Assembly (NCBI GenBank): GCA_034769895.1
Contig: CM068367.1
Coordinates: 346,665,611 to 346,729,610 of the forward strand
Reading direction: 5' to 3'
DNA length: 64,000 nucleotides
DNA from: Magicicada septendecula
Taxonomy: Eukaryota; Arthropoda; Insecta; Hemiptera; Cicadidae
Every line of letters starts with the position of its first letter. Position 1 is the first letter of the stretch. The translations under genes and the position numbers were made by a program. Below the pieces are notes generated by a model. It did not search any database, had not been told where the DNA came from, and was given only the letters and a program-made list of their open reading frames with translations. Of this stretch, positions 23,148 through 38,604 are shown piece by piece.

Positions 23148-25866
23148 GATATACTAACAAAGAGAAAATATAATAATAAAATTTATTCATCGCTTACCCC
23201 CCCCCCCTATTCCAACGATCTCAATATTTTAATATTTACTTTCGTCTCAAAAATAATTTACTTTCGTCAGATATAATTACGCAAGACGATTTTTGTGAGA
23301 TACTTATTTTAACTGTGAATGCGTAGTTTCTAAATTTTGTCTTGTGAATGACAATTAACTACAGAACTACATTCAAATAACGAATTCGAATAAAAACTTG
23401 GCTTTTCAGTGATAAGAAATTAATAACAAGACGAAAAAATTCTGTGCCGCAGACCAAACAGTACTTCAGTGCGCGGGCCCGCCCGTTGAACTTGACGGAG
23501 TATACTGATGACATTGCGCTTACTGTTGTTAACCGACAAAAAGTGCCATCAGGAAGTTGCGACCAGGATTAATCCATGCATGCATGCACGTCATGCGGAG
23601 AAATTGCAAATGCAGCGTTATCTGTAAGCCTACTGATAATAGTGAGCAATGCAACATCATCCACGACATGAAGTCTATTTTCCTTATCAGTGACAGATAA
23701 GGCCAGTTTATGTACAGCAATTTGCAACAATGTATTTCTTTTAATTGCACTCATTTACTTTTTTTGATGTACAGAGGCCACTTGCCAACCGCTGTATATC
23801 GCCTAACTGAGCACACATTCAGTAGGCCTACATACTTTGTTCATGCACTTCAAAATTATTTTCCCTATTTAGGGAAAAAATGAATTGTGGTTTTCATGTA
23901 CAGTGCCGTTTTATATAATACGTTATATTTTAATTCCGCTTTGTCGATTATATAGTGTTTAGCCTCCACGCAGATATGCACATATATTCGATAAAACTAA
24001 ACTTGTTTATAGTTCGAAATCTTTACGTATGTAAAACGCTATTAATTTTGGTGTCTTTTTCTTCAGCTGGCGAAATAATGTCATATAGAATACTTGTCAA
24101 AAATAGCTCGTTCCTGCTGACATCACGTTTTTAATATGTTTCTTATAATTTATATTGTTCGGTTGCAAATATGAACTGTGCGTTATACGATTTTGGGTAA
24201 GTGAATAGTACCACTCCGTTTGGTTGTTGACGTTACGTTACATTAAATTATTATATTAACAAGGAAAGACTGGAAATATCTCAGAATTAAACCACCGTTA
24301 CAAACATTTTGTAATATGACTCCCAGTTAAACCTTCCTACAGCATGGAAAAATGTAGCTTTTCCGAATCCTGCCGGTTTAAAGGAATACCTAGGGCTTTC
24401 TTTTATTAACTAGGCGGTGAAGAATTTAAGTGTAAAATTTGAAATAATAAAATTATTTAATGAAAAGTTTTGTCTGTTTTACTTGTACATAAATTACATG
24501 ACCTGAAGAAACAAAGTTCCGCGCCTCCCCTACACCGCATCAACACGAGTTTGTAAATATTTTTGTTCATAAATAGATGATAACATATATATTTTGTCAT
24601 ACTGATGTTGTTGGAGGGGGGGGGTTGTCGATGAACCCGTACATTTTTTAAAATACCGGGTACATCGCATCCGTTACAGGAGCGAAGTGAAACGCGGATG
24701 TTTCGAAATCCGCCGAAATAAAATGCACCGAAATGTTTCTGCTGCAGAAGACCGCGTGTCTTGTTTCCCCGCAAACAGAAATAAGAAACAGTGTTATTAC
24801 ACAGGTTTCCATAAATGTATGTCGCATTGAATGTTTAAAACACAAATTTTTTTCTGAGACGTTTGGTTTCTTTTCTATATCATTTCACTTGAGGAAACGG
24901 TAATAATTTCCGGCTTACTATGTTTGTGACGTCGCTTAGGCCTACTTGAAAACGAAAGACGAGATGATATTTGTGTACGTAAATTTACTCCTAGTTTCCA
25001 TTTACTTAAAATATGCCCAGCATATGTTATAGTGTTTTCACAACCAGTTTAAACAATTGTAAATATGTATATAAGCAAACGTCACTTAAATAACATAGCA
25101 ATAGTAGGCGGGAATGAACTTTTTGTCAGGAAAAGCGGGTCCGATTACTGAATAAAATATGCTTAACATGATTTATGTATTTATTTGTGTTCGGTGTCCG
25201 GTAAGAGATATCCTCGACTAGTTTTGGACATTTTACAATGCCTAGAACGCATTACAGATAAAATTCCGACCATTTTCCGAATCCCTATACCTCACTGAAC
25301 GTCCTAAATTATTATCGATTTTCTTCAATTTAAATTAATTCATTAAAATAATTACGGATATTATTTTTAATTTTAATTTCGGATAACGTACATTTTAAAT
25401 TAATTATACATTATTGAAAATAGAAACGTACAATTAGAAAGAAATATTTTGAAAAATATATGTATAAAAAATATTTTGACATACATCGGTTTACATTCAA
25501 TAATTCTTCCGAGACAGGGATGCACGCAGCTTTATAAATTTATTCGGTCACTATAAAATCTGTCGTCCATATACAATTTTAAACTCCACTAAATAGGCTT
25601 CACACACGCATAAACAGTATATTATTTCTCGCAGACGGGATAACAGAAATATAAATATCATTAGAAAATAGTGTTATTTACAGAAACGATGTAACAGCGC
25701 ATTGCTAGTGGGCCACATGCGGGTGGCGGCATTTTTAAAACATCGCAACTTTGTTTCAGCAACTGACTAAATAAAAATGTTACTTCTCGTAAACACGCAC
25801 ATGTCAGACAGCAAAGCGTAGCAGTGCAGTTTGACGTTATTTGATCTGTCTCAGCGTTGTAAATGG
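23147..25866. other. Non-coding DNA downstream of the DM-domain gene
   Basis: If the DM-domain gene is spliced, this is intron. Otherwise it is intergenic. TAGGCCTA occurs at 23,823 and 24,937. No exon-like frame with a recognisable Dsx oligomerisation domain was found. Confidence 0.45.
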
Positions 25867-25900
25867 TTTATTTTATTTTTCTACATTAAAATAAATTTAT
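25867..25900 (-). terminator. Candidate polyadenylation signals downstream of the DM-domain frame
   Basis: Several TTTATT words on the plus strand read as AATAAA on the minus strand, about 260-290 bases beyond the stop codon of the DM-domain frame. They would serve a single-exon transcript. The region is AT-rich, so such words also arise by chance. Confidence 0.25.
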
Positions 25901-26156
25901 TTTTTAATAATAATTATTCTATTTAAAATTTAATTTTTAGTTTGCCTAATCCGTTCTTTGCAATTGCACTAATATTATGCTAACGTTAATTTCTGTAAAA
26001 AATACAAAATTGTCTGTTTGCATTGGCCTAATTACCCTAAACTACCCTAATTCGGTTACAATGAATTGTGTTGAACTACTATGGTCACGACAAAATGTTA
26101 ATTATAATTTTTGTTATACTAACACGCTACTACTTATAGGTATAAATTTCAAATAT

Positions 26157-26582
26157 TTAATAAGCATGTAAGTAGTACTCACAACCTTTTCTCGGTGGAA
26201 CGATTTTCGGCTTCTTGTTGGGCGAAGAAGTGTCAGGTACTTCTGACAGTGAAGAAGAGTTGCCAGGCTCTGGAGAATTAACTGTTAACTTTGGCGATAG
26301 AACGGCTCGCGGCTGATGCACCAGCGGAGGCAGAGGTAGGCCGTTCTGCAGTCTGGCTCTATCCTGCTCCTCTGCGCGACGGATCGCAGTCTGTTTGGCC
26401 ATCACTTTTTGCCTTTGCGCTGTCAGTTCACACTTGTCACAATCACAGTCAAAATATTTACAGTACCTTTTGTGGCCTTTCAGTGGGAGTATTAACGAGT
26501 GGTTGCGGCAGCGAGCGCAGTTGGGCGGAGTTCGGCTGTTCAGTCCTTGCGATGTAGTCTGTTCGTCAGCACCACCGGCCAT
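26157..26582 (-). CDS. dsx: Doublesex-type DM-domain transcription factor, first coding exon (or whole single-exon gene)
   Basis: The reading frame encodes 141 residues. Residues about 18-78 form a DM domain, the intertwined zinc module of sex-determination factors that binds DNA in the nucleus. All eight zinc ligands are visible: C22, C25, H28, H37, C41, C46, C48, C51. The core [12 protein letters not shown], then [10 protein letters not shown], then LTAxRQxVMAxQTAxRRAxxQD, is of the insect Doublesex type rather than Dmrt99B, 93B or 11E, which carry VMAAQVAL. The stretches SLILPL and FDCDCDKCE are unusual compared with Dsx proteins I know, so this is a divergent copy. The tail is Pro/Ser-rich and ends with a basic [10 protein letters not shown] patch. 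The start is well fixed: the ATG has A at -3 and G at +4, and an in-frame TGA lies at 26589-26591 just upstream. I see no second dimerisation (OD2) domain in the window. The frame could stop after residue 141 or be spliced at residue 133. A different Dmrt paralogue is possible but less likely. Confidence 0.88.
   Translation of the reverse strand: MAGGADEQTTSQGLNSRTPPNCARCRNHSLILPLKGHKRYCKYFDCDCDKCELTAQRQKVMAKQTAIRRAEEQDRARLQNGLPLPPLVHQPRAVLSPKLTVNSPEPGNSSSLSEVPDTSSPNKKPKIVPPRKGCEYYLHAY
26177..26183 (-). promoter_or_regulatory. Candidate 5' splice site of the DM-domain exon
   Basis: On the minus strand the sequence T|GTGAGT follows the Pro/Ser-rich tail, a near-consensus donor. Splicing here would give an exon of 400 coding bases from the ATG, with 133 full codons and phase 1. 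A weaker alternative (AAAAG|GTTGTG) lies three bases earlier. If neither is used, translation runs eight more codons to a TAA. No downstream exon could be identified in the lower coordinates. Confidence 0.5.
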
Positions 26583-27060
26583 AGTATGTCACTGCCAATC
26601 GAATCGAAACACTTTCAGAATCAATTAACGAAATTTGAGTTTTTACGTGTCGAGCCAAAACTGAACGGTGTGAATTTCACATGGCTGTCAACGAGTAGGT
26701 TGCACTCACACACGTGACAAAACACCGAGTTGTTTACACACAGTTGATAGCGCACTGAAAATTTAGTGAAACAAAACAATTGGAGTCAATGTTTATGCAG
26801 CTATACAAACACTAACAGTGGCCTCGAGATTACCAAGTGCAGTGTTGAAGATTGCGGTTAAAAAGCGCATCCATAAGTGCAAGGCGGCGGCAGCGCTGTG
26901 CGGCGTGCGCGGTAACTAAAGTCTCTGGTAGACTGAGCAAGTTTACGATCTCCCCCGCTGCCAGAGCCGGCGAGACGTGTCGTAAACATCAAACTGTCAC
27001 TCCAACAGACTTTAAAAATCACAAAACCCTCCTCCCCGAGTCACGTGATCATTGTGCACA
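26583..27060 (-). promoter_or_regulatory. 5' flank or 5' UTR/promoter of the DM-domain gene, CpG-richer than its surroundings
   Basis: Upstream of the ATG the sequence stays richer in GC and CpG than the neighbouring AT-rich DNA, with the densest patch at about 26,880-26,980 (GGCGGCGGCAGCGC and similar). This fits a transcription start region or 5' UTR. No TATA box or initiator could be assigned. The 127-codon frame on the plus strand here (26,852-27,235) shows no recognisable protein and is probably a by-product of the high GC. Confidence 0.4.
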
Positions 27061-27649
27061 GCCCCTGTTCATGACGTCACCATCTACTAATAAAATCTGC
27101 ACTTGCATTGATATTTACTATTCGGGCATTATTTTAATGCTCCTTGTTTCTACTGCATTTCATGAAATTTCCGTGATCAGGTTCCTAAAAGGCATAACGA
27201 ATTCTCTCCCAGTGTATACAGTATATCACAGTTAAAATTAGTATTTCCTTTACTTCAGAATTTTTGTTATCTTTGTGACATGCAAAAAAAAAAACATTTA
27301 ATACGGTAGATAATCCCGTATCTTACGCTTTTGCAGTTTTGATACGAACTGAAGAAACATGTTGCTTGTACACATTATATTCAATTATGGAAACAATATT
27401 ATTTGTAATTTCCATTAAAAAATAAATAAATAAATAAAAAATAAATCCGTTTTGCTCTATGAGCTTTTATTTGAAGTTATGTTCAGTATATACAGATTAC
27501 TCAAACGAGCATAGCCTATAATCCAATCTAGAAGCCTACTTGCAGTTTTTTATAAATTAATTAATTATTTTTTTAAATGTATTACACAATAATGCTATAC
27601 AGTACTACATATAATAAGGTAGTAACAGTCATAATCATTATTATCAGCA

Positions 27650-31200
<3,551 letters not shown>

Positions 31201-31390
31201 AAAACAGTTATTGTTTTAATAAGAAGAACATTTGTGTTCTTTACAATTTAAACTACAAATACGCTTACAATGACTGAGGAATAACAGTACAATAATAAGT
31301 AGCCTAACCACTGCATATTTACGAAATGACTGATCAGGAATATGTGTTTACGCAAGAGAAAACATAGGGCTTAGAAGTAAGAATAAGAAT

Positions 31391-31449
31391 GAGAAAGATA
31401 GAGATAGATAGATAGATAGATAGAGAAAGAGAAAGAGAGAGAGAGAGAG

Positions 31450-31508
<59 letters not shown>
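31391..31508. repeat. (GATA)n and (GA)n compound microsatellite
   Basis: Six or so GATA units lead into a GA run of about 80 bp, broken once by GGGG near 31,450. Confidence 0.95.
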
Positions 31509-31511
<3 letters not shown>

Positions 31512-31581
31512 TTCCTTGTATTATTGAATGGTATAATAATACGAGGGCTGTATGCTTTTAACCACTGACGGGTGGTAAAAT

Positions 31582-31947
31582 CTAATCATCCTTGTATAAA
31601 ATCACGGTTTGAGCGTCACACGTGTTATGTCTGAGAACATGAAAAGAAGTGAGATCTGCGTCACCCGAATGACACTCGACGTAAATATTGTCAGGATAAC
31701 AATAGGATAGGATAATATTGTCGACGAATAGGTCTAATGGTATAATCTGATAGGCTAATGATTTCACCGCAATGTGATAAACTTCAACATACAAGTCCTT
31801 ACAATTCGCAGTTGATAGCGAAGGCGAATTCAGAAAACGATCAAAACCTAACACATTTACGGACAGAAATATCCAATCAGAACATCTGTTGAAGATGTGG
31901 CTATTCAGTATACGAATGAACTGACACAATCTACTTTCTGATTTCAC
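31582..31947 (-). CDS. Unrecognised 121-codon open frame
   Basis: This is one of the longest frames in the window that is not a known element. Its product has no signal peptide, domain or repeat that I recognise, and several cysteines are scattered without pattern. The frame starts with MKSESRLCQF. Length alone is compatible with chance in 64 kb of sequence. It lies just after the GA array. It could be an exon, an orphan gene or, most likely, a random frame. Confidence 0.1.
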   Translation of the reverse strand: MKSESRLCQFIRILNSHIFNRCSDWIFLSVNVLGFDRFLNSPSLSTANCKDLYVEVYHIAVKSLAYQIIPLDLFVDNIILSYCYPDNIYVECHSGDADLTSFHVLRHNTCDAQTVILYKDD

Positions 31948-32279
31948 AAAATTTTCCGATAAAGTTAAAATGTCTTTGCCAGATAATTAGCAAGTCTACA
32001 AAACTAGTCGTAACAAAATCTTCCTGTACTTGTATCTTTACAAATATATTGGTACTTAAATTTTTAACAGTACAAATGCAATGTAAAAATACTGCAAAAT
32101 GTTAGACAGACTGGAATACGGTGTTCAAATTGTTAAAGTACACACAATGGTACATTACAGATATAGAAAAATAATCTTGTACCTCTACAAGAATCAGAAA
32201 GCCATTAACTCTTATGCCAGAATGTTCTTAGAGAAAAATACCTAAAGGTGGCAGGCACAAATGCCATTTATCACCGCTT

Positions 32280-33450
32280 TCCTTCAACACAGAGCACACA
32301 ATGAATAAGTTATCAGAAACCAATAGGGGTGGGATAAGGATAAATGATCACTGCTACAAAGCCACTTGTTTTGCGGATAACATTGTCCTATTCGGAAAGA
32401 AGAACTACAAGAAGTACTCTACTATGAATCTTACTTTATGGATAAACGTGGTACGAAAACGGACAGGAAGAACACAAAAACATGAAATACGCAAGAGACG
32501 GGAAGGTTACGCAAGGCCGAGTTATGGCTTGAAGGTATCAAACTAATCAGGCGAGTATTTACGGGGGGACCAGAGCCCCCCCCCCCAAACGGTAGAAATT
32601 TTTTTAATCTCTTAATTTTTAGACTATTTTTTTTTCAGGTGATTACACTAATGTAATATAACAGCATTTTTTCAATATACGAACGGGTTTATTACGCAGC
32701 ATTTGGGATACGCCTACTTTTGAAATATGAAATATAGGAAAATCAATCCAGCCAATAAGTATCTTCTAAACGATGTTTCAATGACACGTATTTGTTTGTG
32801 TTATTAGCGTTTATTTTAATGGGATTTATTTCAGGACATTATCACACGTTTTTCAACCACTTTAAAGATAGTAATGCTTCACTTGTTTTTTGTTGTTGTA
32901 TGAAGCCGACTCGACCCCCCTCCCGGACAACATTCTAGATACACCACTGAAACAAACGTAGTTACTAGTTTCAATAGCTGAGAAGTTCTACAACATTAGA
33001 TAGAAAACGTACAGCAGACTTGAAAAAAAGAATAGCGTAAGACAAGAAAGCATTTTCTAAGACGAGACATTTGTTGACATCTAAAAGGCGCCTTTGAAAA
33101 CGAGAAAGTAAATCTATTAAGTTTCATTTGGAGCATTGCTTCTTCCAGAAACTACAACGTTAATGAAAAATAGAAATGAAAACGTTTGAGATCTACGAGA
33201 TGTGGTGCTGTAGAAGATTACTCACATCAAGGTCAATTACAAGACGGGTATCGAATGAGAAGTAATACAGTTGGTAATTTATTCGACATTCTAGTTGGTC
33301 TACTACCACGATTGAGGGAATGTTGGAGGGTTATACTAGTAGGGGAAGCTCAAGGCAATACAGTATGGACACGATCAAACAAGAAAGAGTATCTAAAGTA
33401 TCTAAAGGAGTAAAGACTCTTTGGATCTAAAAGACGTTGTACGCCATCAA
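32280..33450 (+). pseudogene. LINE (RTE/CR1-like) ORF2 remnant, interrupted by a MITE-like block
   Basis: The left part reads NRGGIRINDHCYKATCFAD followed by NIVLF, the palm motif of a reverse transcriptase with the second catalytic Asp of FADD changed to Asn. The right part, in shifting frames, matches the usual continuation: 'KKRIA..KKAFSK.RHLLTSK', then an SIALYGSETWTL-like stretch and an EMWCWRRLL-like stretch. The two parts are separated by the 32,548-32,949 block. Frameshifts and stops show the copy is dead. The 5' portion is missing. Confidence 0.55.
32548..32949. mobile_element. Possible hAT-like MITE inserted in a LINE
   Basis: The left side begins CAG and soon has TATTTACGGGGGGACC and a C-run. 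The right side ends CCCCCCTCCCGGACAACATTC...CACCACTG. Read inwards, that end starts CAGTGGTGTATCTAGAATG, a familiar hAT-MITE terminus. The two ends match only roughly. The flanks AAACTAAT and AAACAAAC agree at 5 of 8 positions, so the duplication is not convincing. The main support is that LINE homology resumes on the far side. Confidence 0.4.
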
Positions 33451-33964
33451 TGTGGAGGAGAGGAACGAAAATTGAGTCATACAAAATCTAAAAAGTCTTT
33501 ATGTTGTGATACAACAATTTTTGGCTATTGGAAACGAAGCTTAAACATTGTAACATCTTATTTGGAAAATTGGTTTTTGTATAGGCGGTAGTGTTTCCTA
33601 TGACTTGATAATATACAGAAATAACAGTCAAGAATTTGGTGCCTAAAATATTGTTAAATGTTCAAGAATCTGAATCGACTTACCGATCCTTCAGTTTCAA
33701 ACTGTTGCTGCCATGACTATTAGACAAACTACATATTTAATTCAGCATTATTTTCCAAGTAGTTGGAGCCTTGATTTGAAAACGATTCGTTCTTTCAAGG
33801 TCTCATACAAGACAGACGTATGACTTCAATCCTTCTAAGACTTTCACGGTGACCACAGTAGAGAGTAAAGGCTTGGCTCGTTATTCCACTAAAATTATAA
33901 AAATGCGAAGGACAATTAAGTTTGCCGTGGGTAATTAATGAACATGATGAGAAAGGAAGGTTTC

Positions 33965-34676
33965 CAGTCGCGAACAATGGCACTTGCAACTAGTTTCACT
34001 TGCGAACACTTAGGAAGATAAGACACGTAAATTAATTATTGATATGTGAGAGTACGTCCCACTTGCGAACACACAGACCAGGTATTTATACCTGAAGTTG
34101 CCCTTCTTTAATGACAGACAGATGGTGAAAATAGTAAAATTTACATTTTTCCCGGTACAAGTCCTCAAACCAATTTTAAAACTGATATAACAGCTGAAGT
34201 AAAGAAGCTATAATTGCCTTGTCAATTCTTTTGTTTTTATTATTTTTAAATTTATATTTACTTAAATTTTTAATAATTATTCTTAACTTTTCAATTACAA
34301 TTATTTTTATGTTTCGATTGTTTTTTTAATATTTTATATTTATATATTTAATTCAATGCTTTGTTTTACTAAATTACTAAATACATTTACCAAATTATAA
34401 TTTATACCACACGCGCGCTCGCGCGCATACATACACTCACATATGCATAGCTACCTCTCTATCTTTTAATTAAAAAGTAAGATTATTTTGTAATATATTT
34501 TTATTATATTTTTCTATTCCTGTTTGCTACATTTTTGTAATTTACTAATTACATTAACTAAATACATTTTTACTACACACACACAATTATGTGTTTAATT
34601 CAGAGAGAGAGGGTTAGAGAGAGATCCTATACATGTGTTTGGGTGTGTGGTAAAAAATGCACGCACACACACAATG

Positions 34677-34711
<35 letters not shown>

Positions 34712-35410
34712 TTAAAAGCAAACATTATTTTGCATTATTTGTATTACATTTTTATTTACTACATTTTTTAAAAGAACTAACTGCATTTACATAATTATGA
34801 AATTATATGTTTTACGAAATCTATATAAAAATATTTTCGCGCGCGCGCACACACACACGCGCTAATTAATATATTTGCCTTTGTCTCTTTTTATTTAGTC
34901 AAGTTTTAGAACGTAACGTATAGTCTTAAGAGACTTTCCAACATCAGAATCTTCTTCGTACCTTTTAGCGTTCCTTGCAGTTCTTTCATCCAATTCACTA
35001 TTTTTTTTTGTTAAGGTTATCTTCGAGCGTTGTTAAGGTAGACAATAGTCTAATTAAGAAAAAACTAACACTTTATTTTACGTATAAGAGAAACTAAGAA
35101 AAGTCATGTAGGCACCCACATCACGTGCTATGTATTGATGGTGACCTATCAAATTTAGAAATCTAGGTTTAATAGTTTTCATGTAAATGGTGCCTTAGGT
35201 TTATATCATTAAATTTGGCATGAGTGAGAATGACAATATAGTCACAAATTGAATATAAAATATTTTGCTCTATATTATGCTTTTACGGTGATCGCAAGTG
35301 GGACGTAAAATATTGTAAGATAACGAACCCTGTTGATAAGGATGATCGAAGGTGGGACGAATTTTACGGTGTTCACAAATGGTACTGATTACAAGTGGGA
35401 AGGTCCCGAA
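33965..35410. mobile_element. Inverted-repeat-bounded element with CCACTTGCGAAC words
   Basis: Left side (33,975-34,070): TTTCACTTGCGAACAC and CGTCCCACTTGCGAACAC, preceded by GGCACTTGCAAC. Right side (35,288-35,405): GATCGCAAGTGGGACGT, GATCGAAGGTGGGACG, GTTCACAAATGG and ACAAGTGGGAAGG. So a roughly 12-base word is repeated several times near both ends in opposite orientation. The 1.2-kb interior is AT-rich with CT, GC and CA microsatellites (34,400-34,860) and has no reading frame. It looks like a non-autonomous DNA element with subterminal binding-site repeats. Family unknown. Confidence 0.45.
34679..34708. repeat. (CT)n microsatellite
   Basis: CT run inside the inverted-repeat-bounded element. 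Confidence 0.9.
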
Positions 35411-36054
35411 AAGAATAGTGCCAGTGAAAGTGAAGTTGACAGGTCTGGAATCGTTAACTAAATATAAGCCACTGACTAAGCTAAATGAACTGCTAACAGA
35501 TTGATCAGAAAGCTAGAAGAAATAATTGATAATTATTATCAATGACTTTCAAGAAGAAGAAAAAATTGAACGCAGAAGAAATGAATGTGAGTGTACGACA
35601 CCTCTCTGGAGAGTATAACTCAGTACCGAAGTATCTGTCCATTATATGTTTACTCAAATCACAAAGTTTATTTTCTATAATTTTGTCGTACATATATAAT
35701 CAATTGTCAAATAAAAAATTGAAATAACTATTTCGCTCTGTAACTTTTCTTTCAGTAATTATTTCAACCAATTTTTACTTGGAAAGTACTGAGTATCATC
35801 AGGTGATTTAATTTTAATTTAATTTTCAGGTCTGTATAGATCTGACACCAAATTTTTAGTCAGGTTGTTAGTAATTTTTAATCTAAAAATTAAAATACAT
35901 GTTTCATTATCTAAGAGGTACATTTTAAAAAAATAACATCTATTGTAATTTTCAGATATTATTAATACGAAAGAATCGTACAAATACGATTTGAACTTTA
36001 TTTGATCAGAAAAATCTTTCCCTCCACTTATTTTAATCAGCATAAATCTCAATC

Positions 36055-36880
36055 AGGAGACCTTAAAGCAGTATTCTTGGCCCTCTACTGTACCAACCAG
36101 CGGAGAAACAACAATCTGTACATTTGCTGACAACACAGCCATCTTTTCAACCGATGAAGATCATACAGTCACCTCATTGAATCTTCAAGAGCACCTCACT
36201 CTTACTGGGGAATGGATACGAAAATAGAAAATCAAGGTTAACGAATCCAAGTTGTCACACATTACATTTCGACCTCAACCATGTCGAAATACAGCAACAA
36301 ACCTAGGCCTTCATTTAGACAGCAAACTGATCTTGACATACCACGTAATATAGAAAATAAAACAACTAGATTTAAGATTTAAGGAAATTAACTGGCTGAT
36401 AGAAAGTCGCTTCTATCTATAGACAACAAACATCTTCTCTAAAAAAAACTGTCCTTAAACACGTATAAACTTTCGGAATCGAGCTTTGGGCCTACTGCAC
36501 GAAATCAAACATAGCAATCATATAGCGATGTCAATCAAAGAAGCTACGAACTGTCGCGGATGTCACGTGGTATGTGTCCAACCACACTTTGCACACAGAC
36601 TTCCATATTGCACACAGACGTAAAGTCATTCTTGAACGTGGCACAAAACACCGTACAAGACCTTACGGCTATTGTAACCCGCTGATTATACCACTTCTAC
36701 AGCCTGTAATCGACAGAAGATTGAGAAGACATTGGCCATCCGACTTTTAAGGACTACGAGGTGACATCGCTGGATGGAACACTCCTTCACTCCATCTAGT
36801 TGTAAATTTCTTATGTGCGTACACTAATCAGCAGATTAGCTTACGAAAAATATATTTTCTGGTTGCTAATAAATAAATAA
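36055..36880 (+). pseudogene. Jockey-type LINE, ORF2 remnant and 3' end
   Basis: In shifting frames it reads GSILGPLLY-like text, then TFADNTAIFSTDEDHTVTS, LQEHLTLTGEWIRK, VNESKSSHITFRP-like text, LGLHLDSKLIL and WYVSNHTLHTD. This is the order of the RT palm, thumb and C-terminal part of Jockey-clade ORF2, and FADD has become FADN. It ends with the LRRHWPSD region and an AATAAATAAATAAA tail at about 36,865. The copy is 5'-truncated and carries several frame breaks. Confidence 0.75.
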
Positions 36881-38604
36881 AACTTTATTTAACATGTTAT
36901 GATCTAACTTCCTTCTACTTGTTTGTACTTTGTCCCGATCGACATGCCATTCTTCGTATATTGTGTAGGCCTATAAACTTAAATTATTAAATGGAAACAT
37001 TCTTGTGCAAATTATTTTTAAAACACTTTATTTAAAGAAACTTCCATATCGTAAATAGTCACTCTGTATGATATGATTTAATTTGGTTTCATCATTTGTC
37101 GTGAAGACATAAGCACACGTAAGCGCGCTTATTCCTTGACGTAATAGCAGATTACCATTTAATTTTTTGAAAAAATAACAGTGTATCGGATAGAATTTTA
37201 CATACATAGGATTGTGTGTTTTTGAAGGGAGTTATTATTTATTGTATTAATGTGTACAGTAACATATTCACTTATACAGTAAACTACATTTTACATTTGT
37301 TTTTGGTTTTAATTTTACACATCGCTTTTGACAACCGATGACGTATGATTTAATAAGTGCATTTGGAGAAATGAATAATTATGGAGGAAACTCCGAGCCT
37401 TATCAAAATAATCATGATAGCCTTTGTTGACATCGGAGAGGTATATGAGAACATCATCTAGAATATAATGTTGAAAATCCTCATAGATTTACAAATAGAC
37501 TATAAGGATAGAATTATTCTGCAACTCTACAAGAACCAGAGAGCTCTCGTAAGCCGAGATGGACTCAAAACAAAGTCATCAAAAAGTGTTTGACAAAGCT
37601 GTGAATTATCCCCACTACTATTTACATCACAGGAATTGTGGAAAAACGTGTAGTGATAATATTTAAGAAAATATTTAAGTAATTACTGTGTTATACAATG
37701 ATGACTTCATGTTTGTCTAACATCTGTAGTCTGTTAATTAAACTTTGTTGTATATCTTTATATATTTCAGAGTTTGATATTACAGGAGTCGGTTCTCTTC
37801 CACGAAAGAGAGTAATTCTCTTCTGTCCACAGTACAACCACATAAATTCTCTACACGTCTCTTTTCTGTGTCTACTTGCTTCGGTTTTAGTCTATAATTA
37901 GTAGACACATATGCGCCAAGAAAAAAGCAAGAGAAATAAATAAGCCGAGTGTCCGCAGCGAGGACTAAGACTGCTACTTTATTAGCAACTTAAATATAAC
38001 TTATGTAAGTAGAACCATAAACGCGCTAATACAGAAGCCAGTTTGTAAACAAAGCAGTAGTTAATGCCATGAAGCAAGTAATATTAGTTACTTAACGGTA
38101 AGAACACTTCATTCCTAAATGTGAGCGTTCTGTGTGGTCCTTCGGTAGTCTGTGTACTAAGATTATACGTATTTAGTACTCACTGATTAGTTTTATTTCT
38201 TTTCCGCTTTCTGCGTGGAAATCAATTTTGTATGCTTAATACTTTATGATTTTAATTTATTTAATATGATAATGATCTGATCTACGTCCGCTTGTTTGTA
38301 CCCTGTTGCGATCTAACACCGATATCCAATTTCTATCCCTGTAGAATTTCAATTAGGGAAGAACAGAGCACTGATAATAAACGAGGAATTCGAATACAGA
38401 AGAAACCTTCAGATTTCAGCGAAGACAAGGCTACATACAATAGAATAATTTTTTTATATGTTTATTAATGCAATCTGTTAATACATAACAATAAGGATAA
38501 TTGTTCACAGAATACATGGCACGAAGAGAACTAGTCCATTGATTAGTTCCCGGTATGAGTATTTAAAAGTAATATTACGTACAATATATTTAGAGTGTTA
38601 AAGT
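36881..38604. other. Non-coding DNA with one duplicated flank
   Basis: No gene recognised. About 36,897-36,950 and 38,265-38,320 are similar in the same orientation (ATGATCTAACTTCC...GCTTGTTTGTAC type text), which suggests a dispersed repeat tail. TAGGCCTA is at 36,966. Confidence 0.4.

Noticed and set aside
26291-26717. Three plus-strand frames of 72-88 codons over the DM-domain exon
   Set aside because: They are antisense shadows of the DM-domain frame, which has clear homology and a defined start.
26852-27235. 127-codon plus-strand frame
   Set aside because: It lies in the CpG-rich upstream region, its product matches nothing I know, and the GC content favours long chance frames.
31582-31947. 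121-codon minus-strand frame as a confident gene
   Set aside because: Kept only as a low-confidence entry: no domain, no codon pattern and no neighbour supports it.
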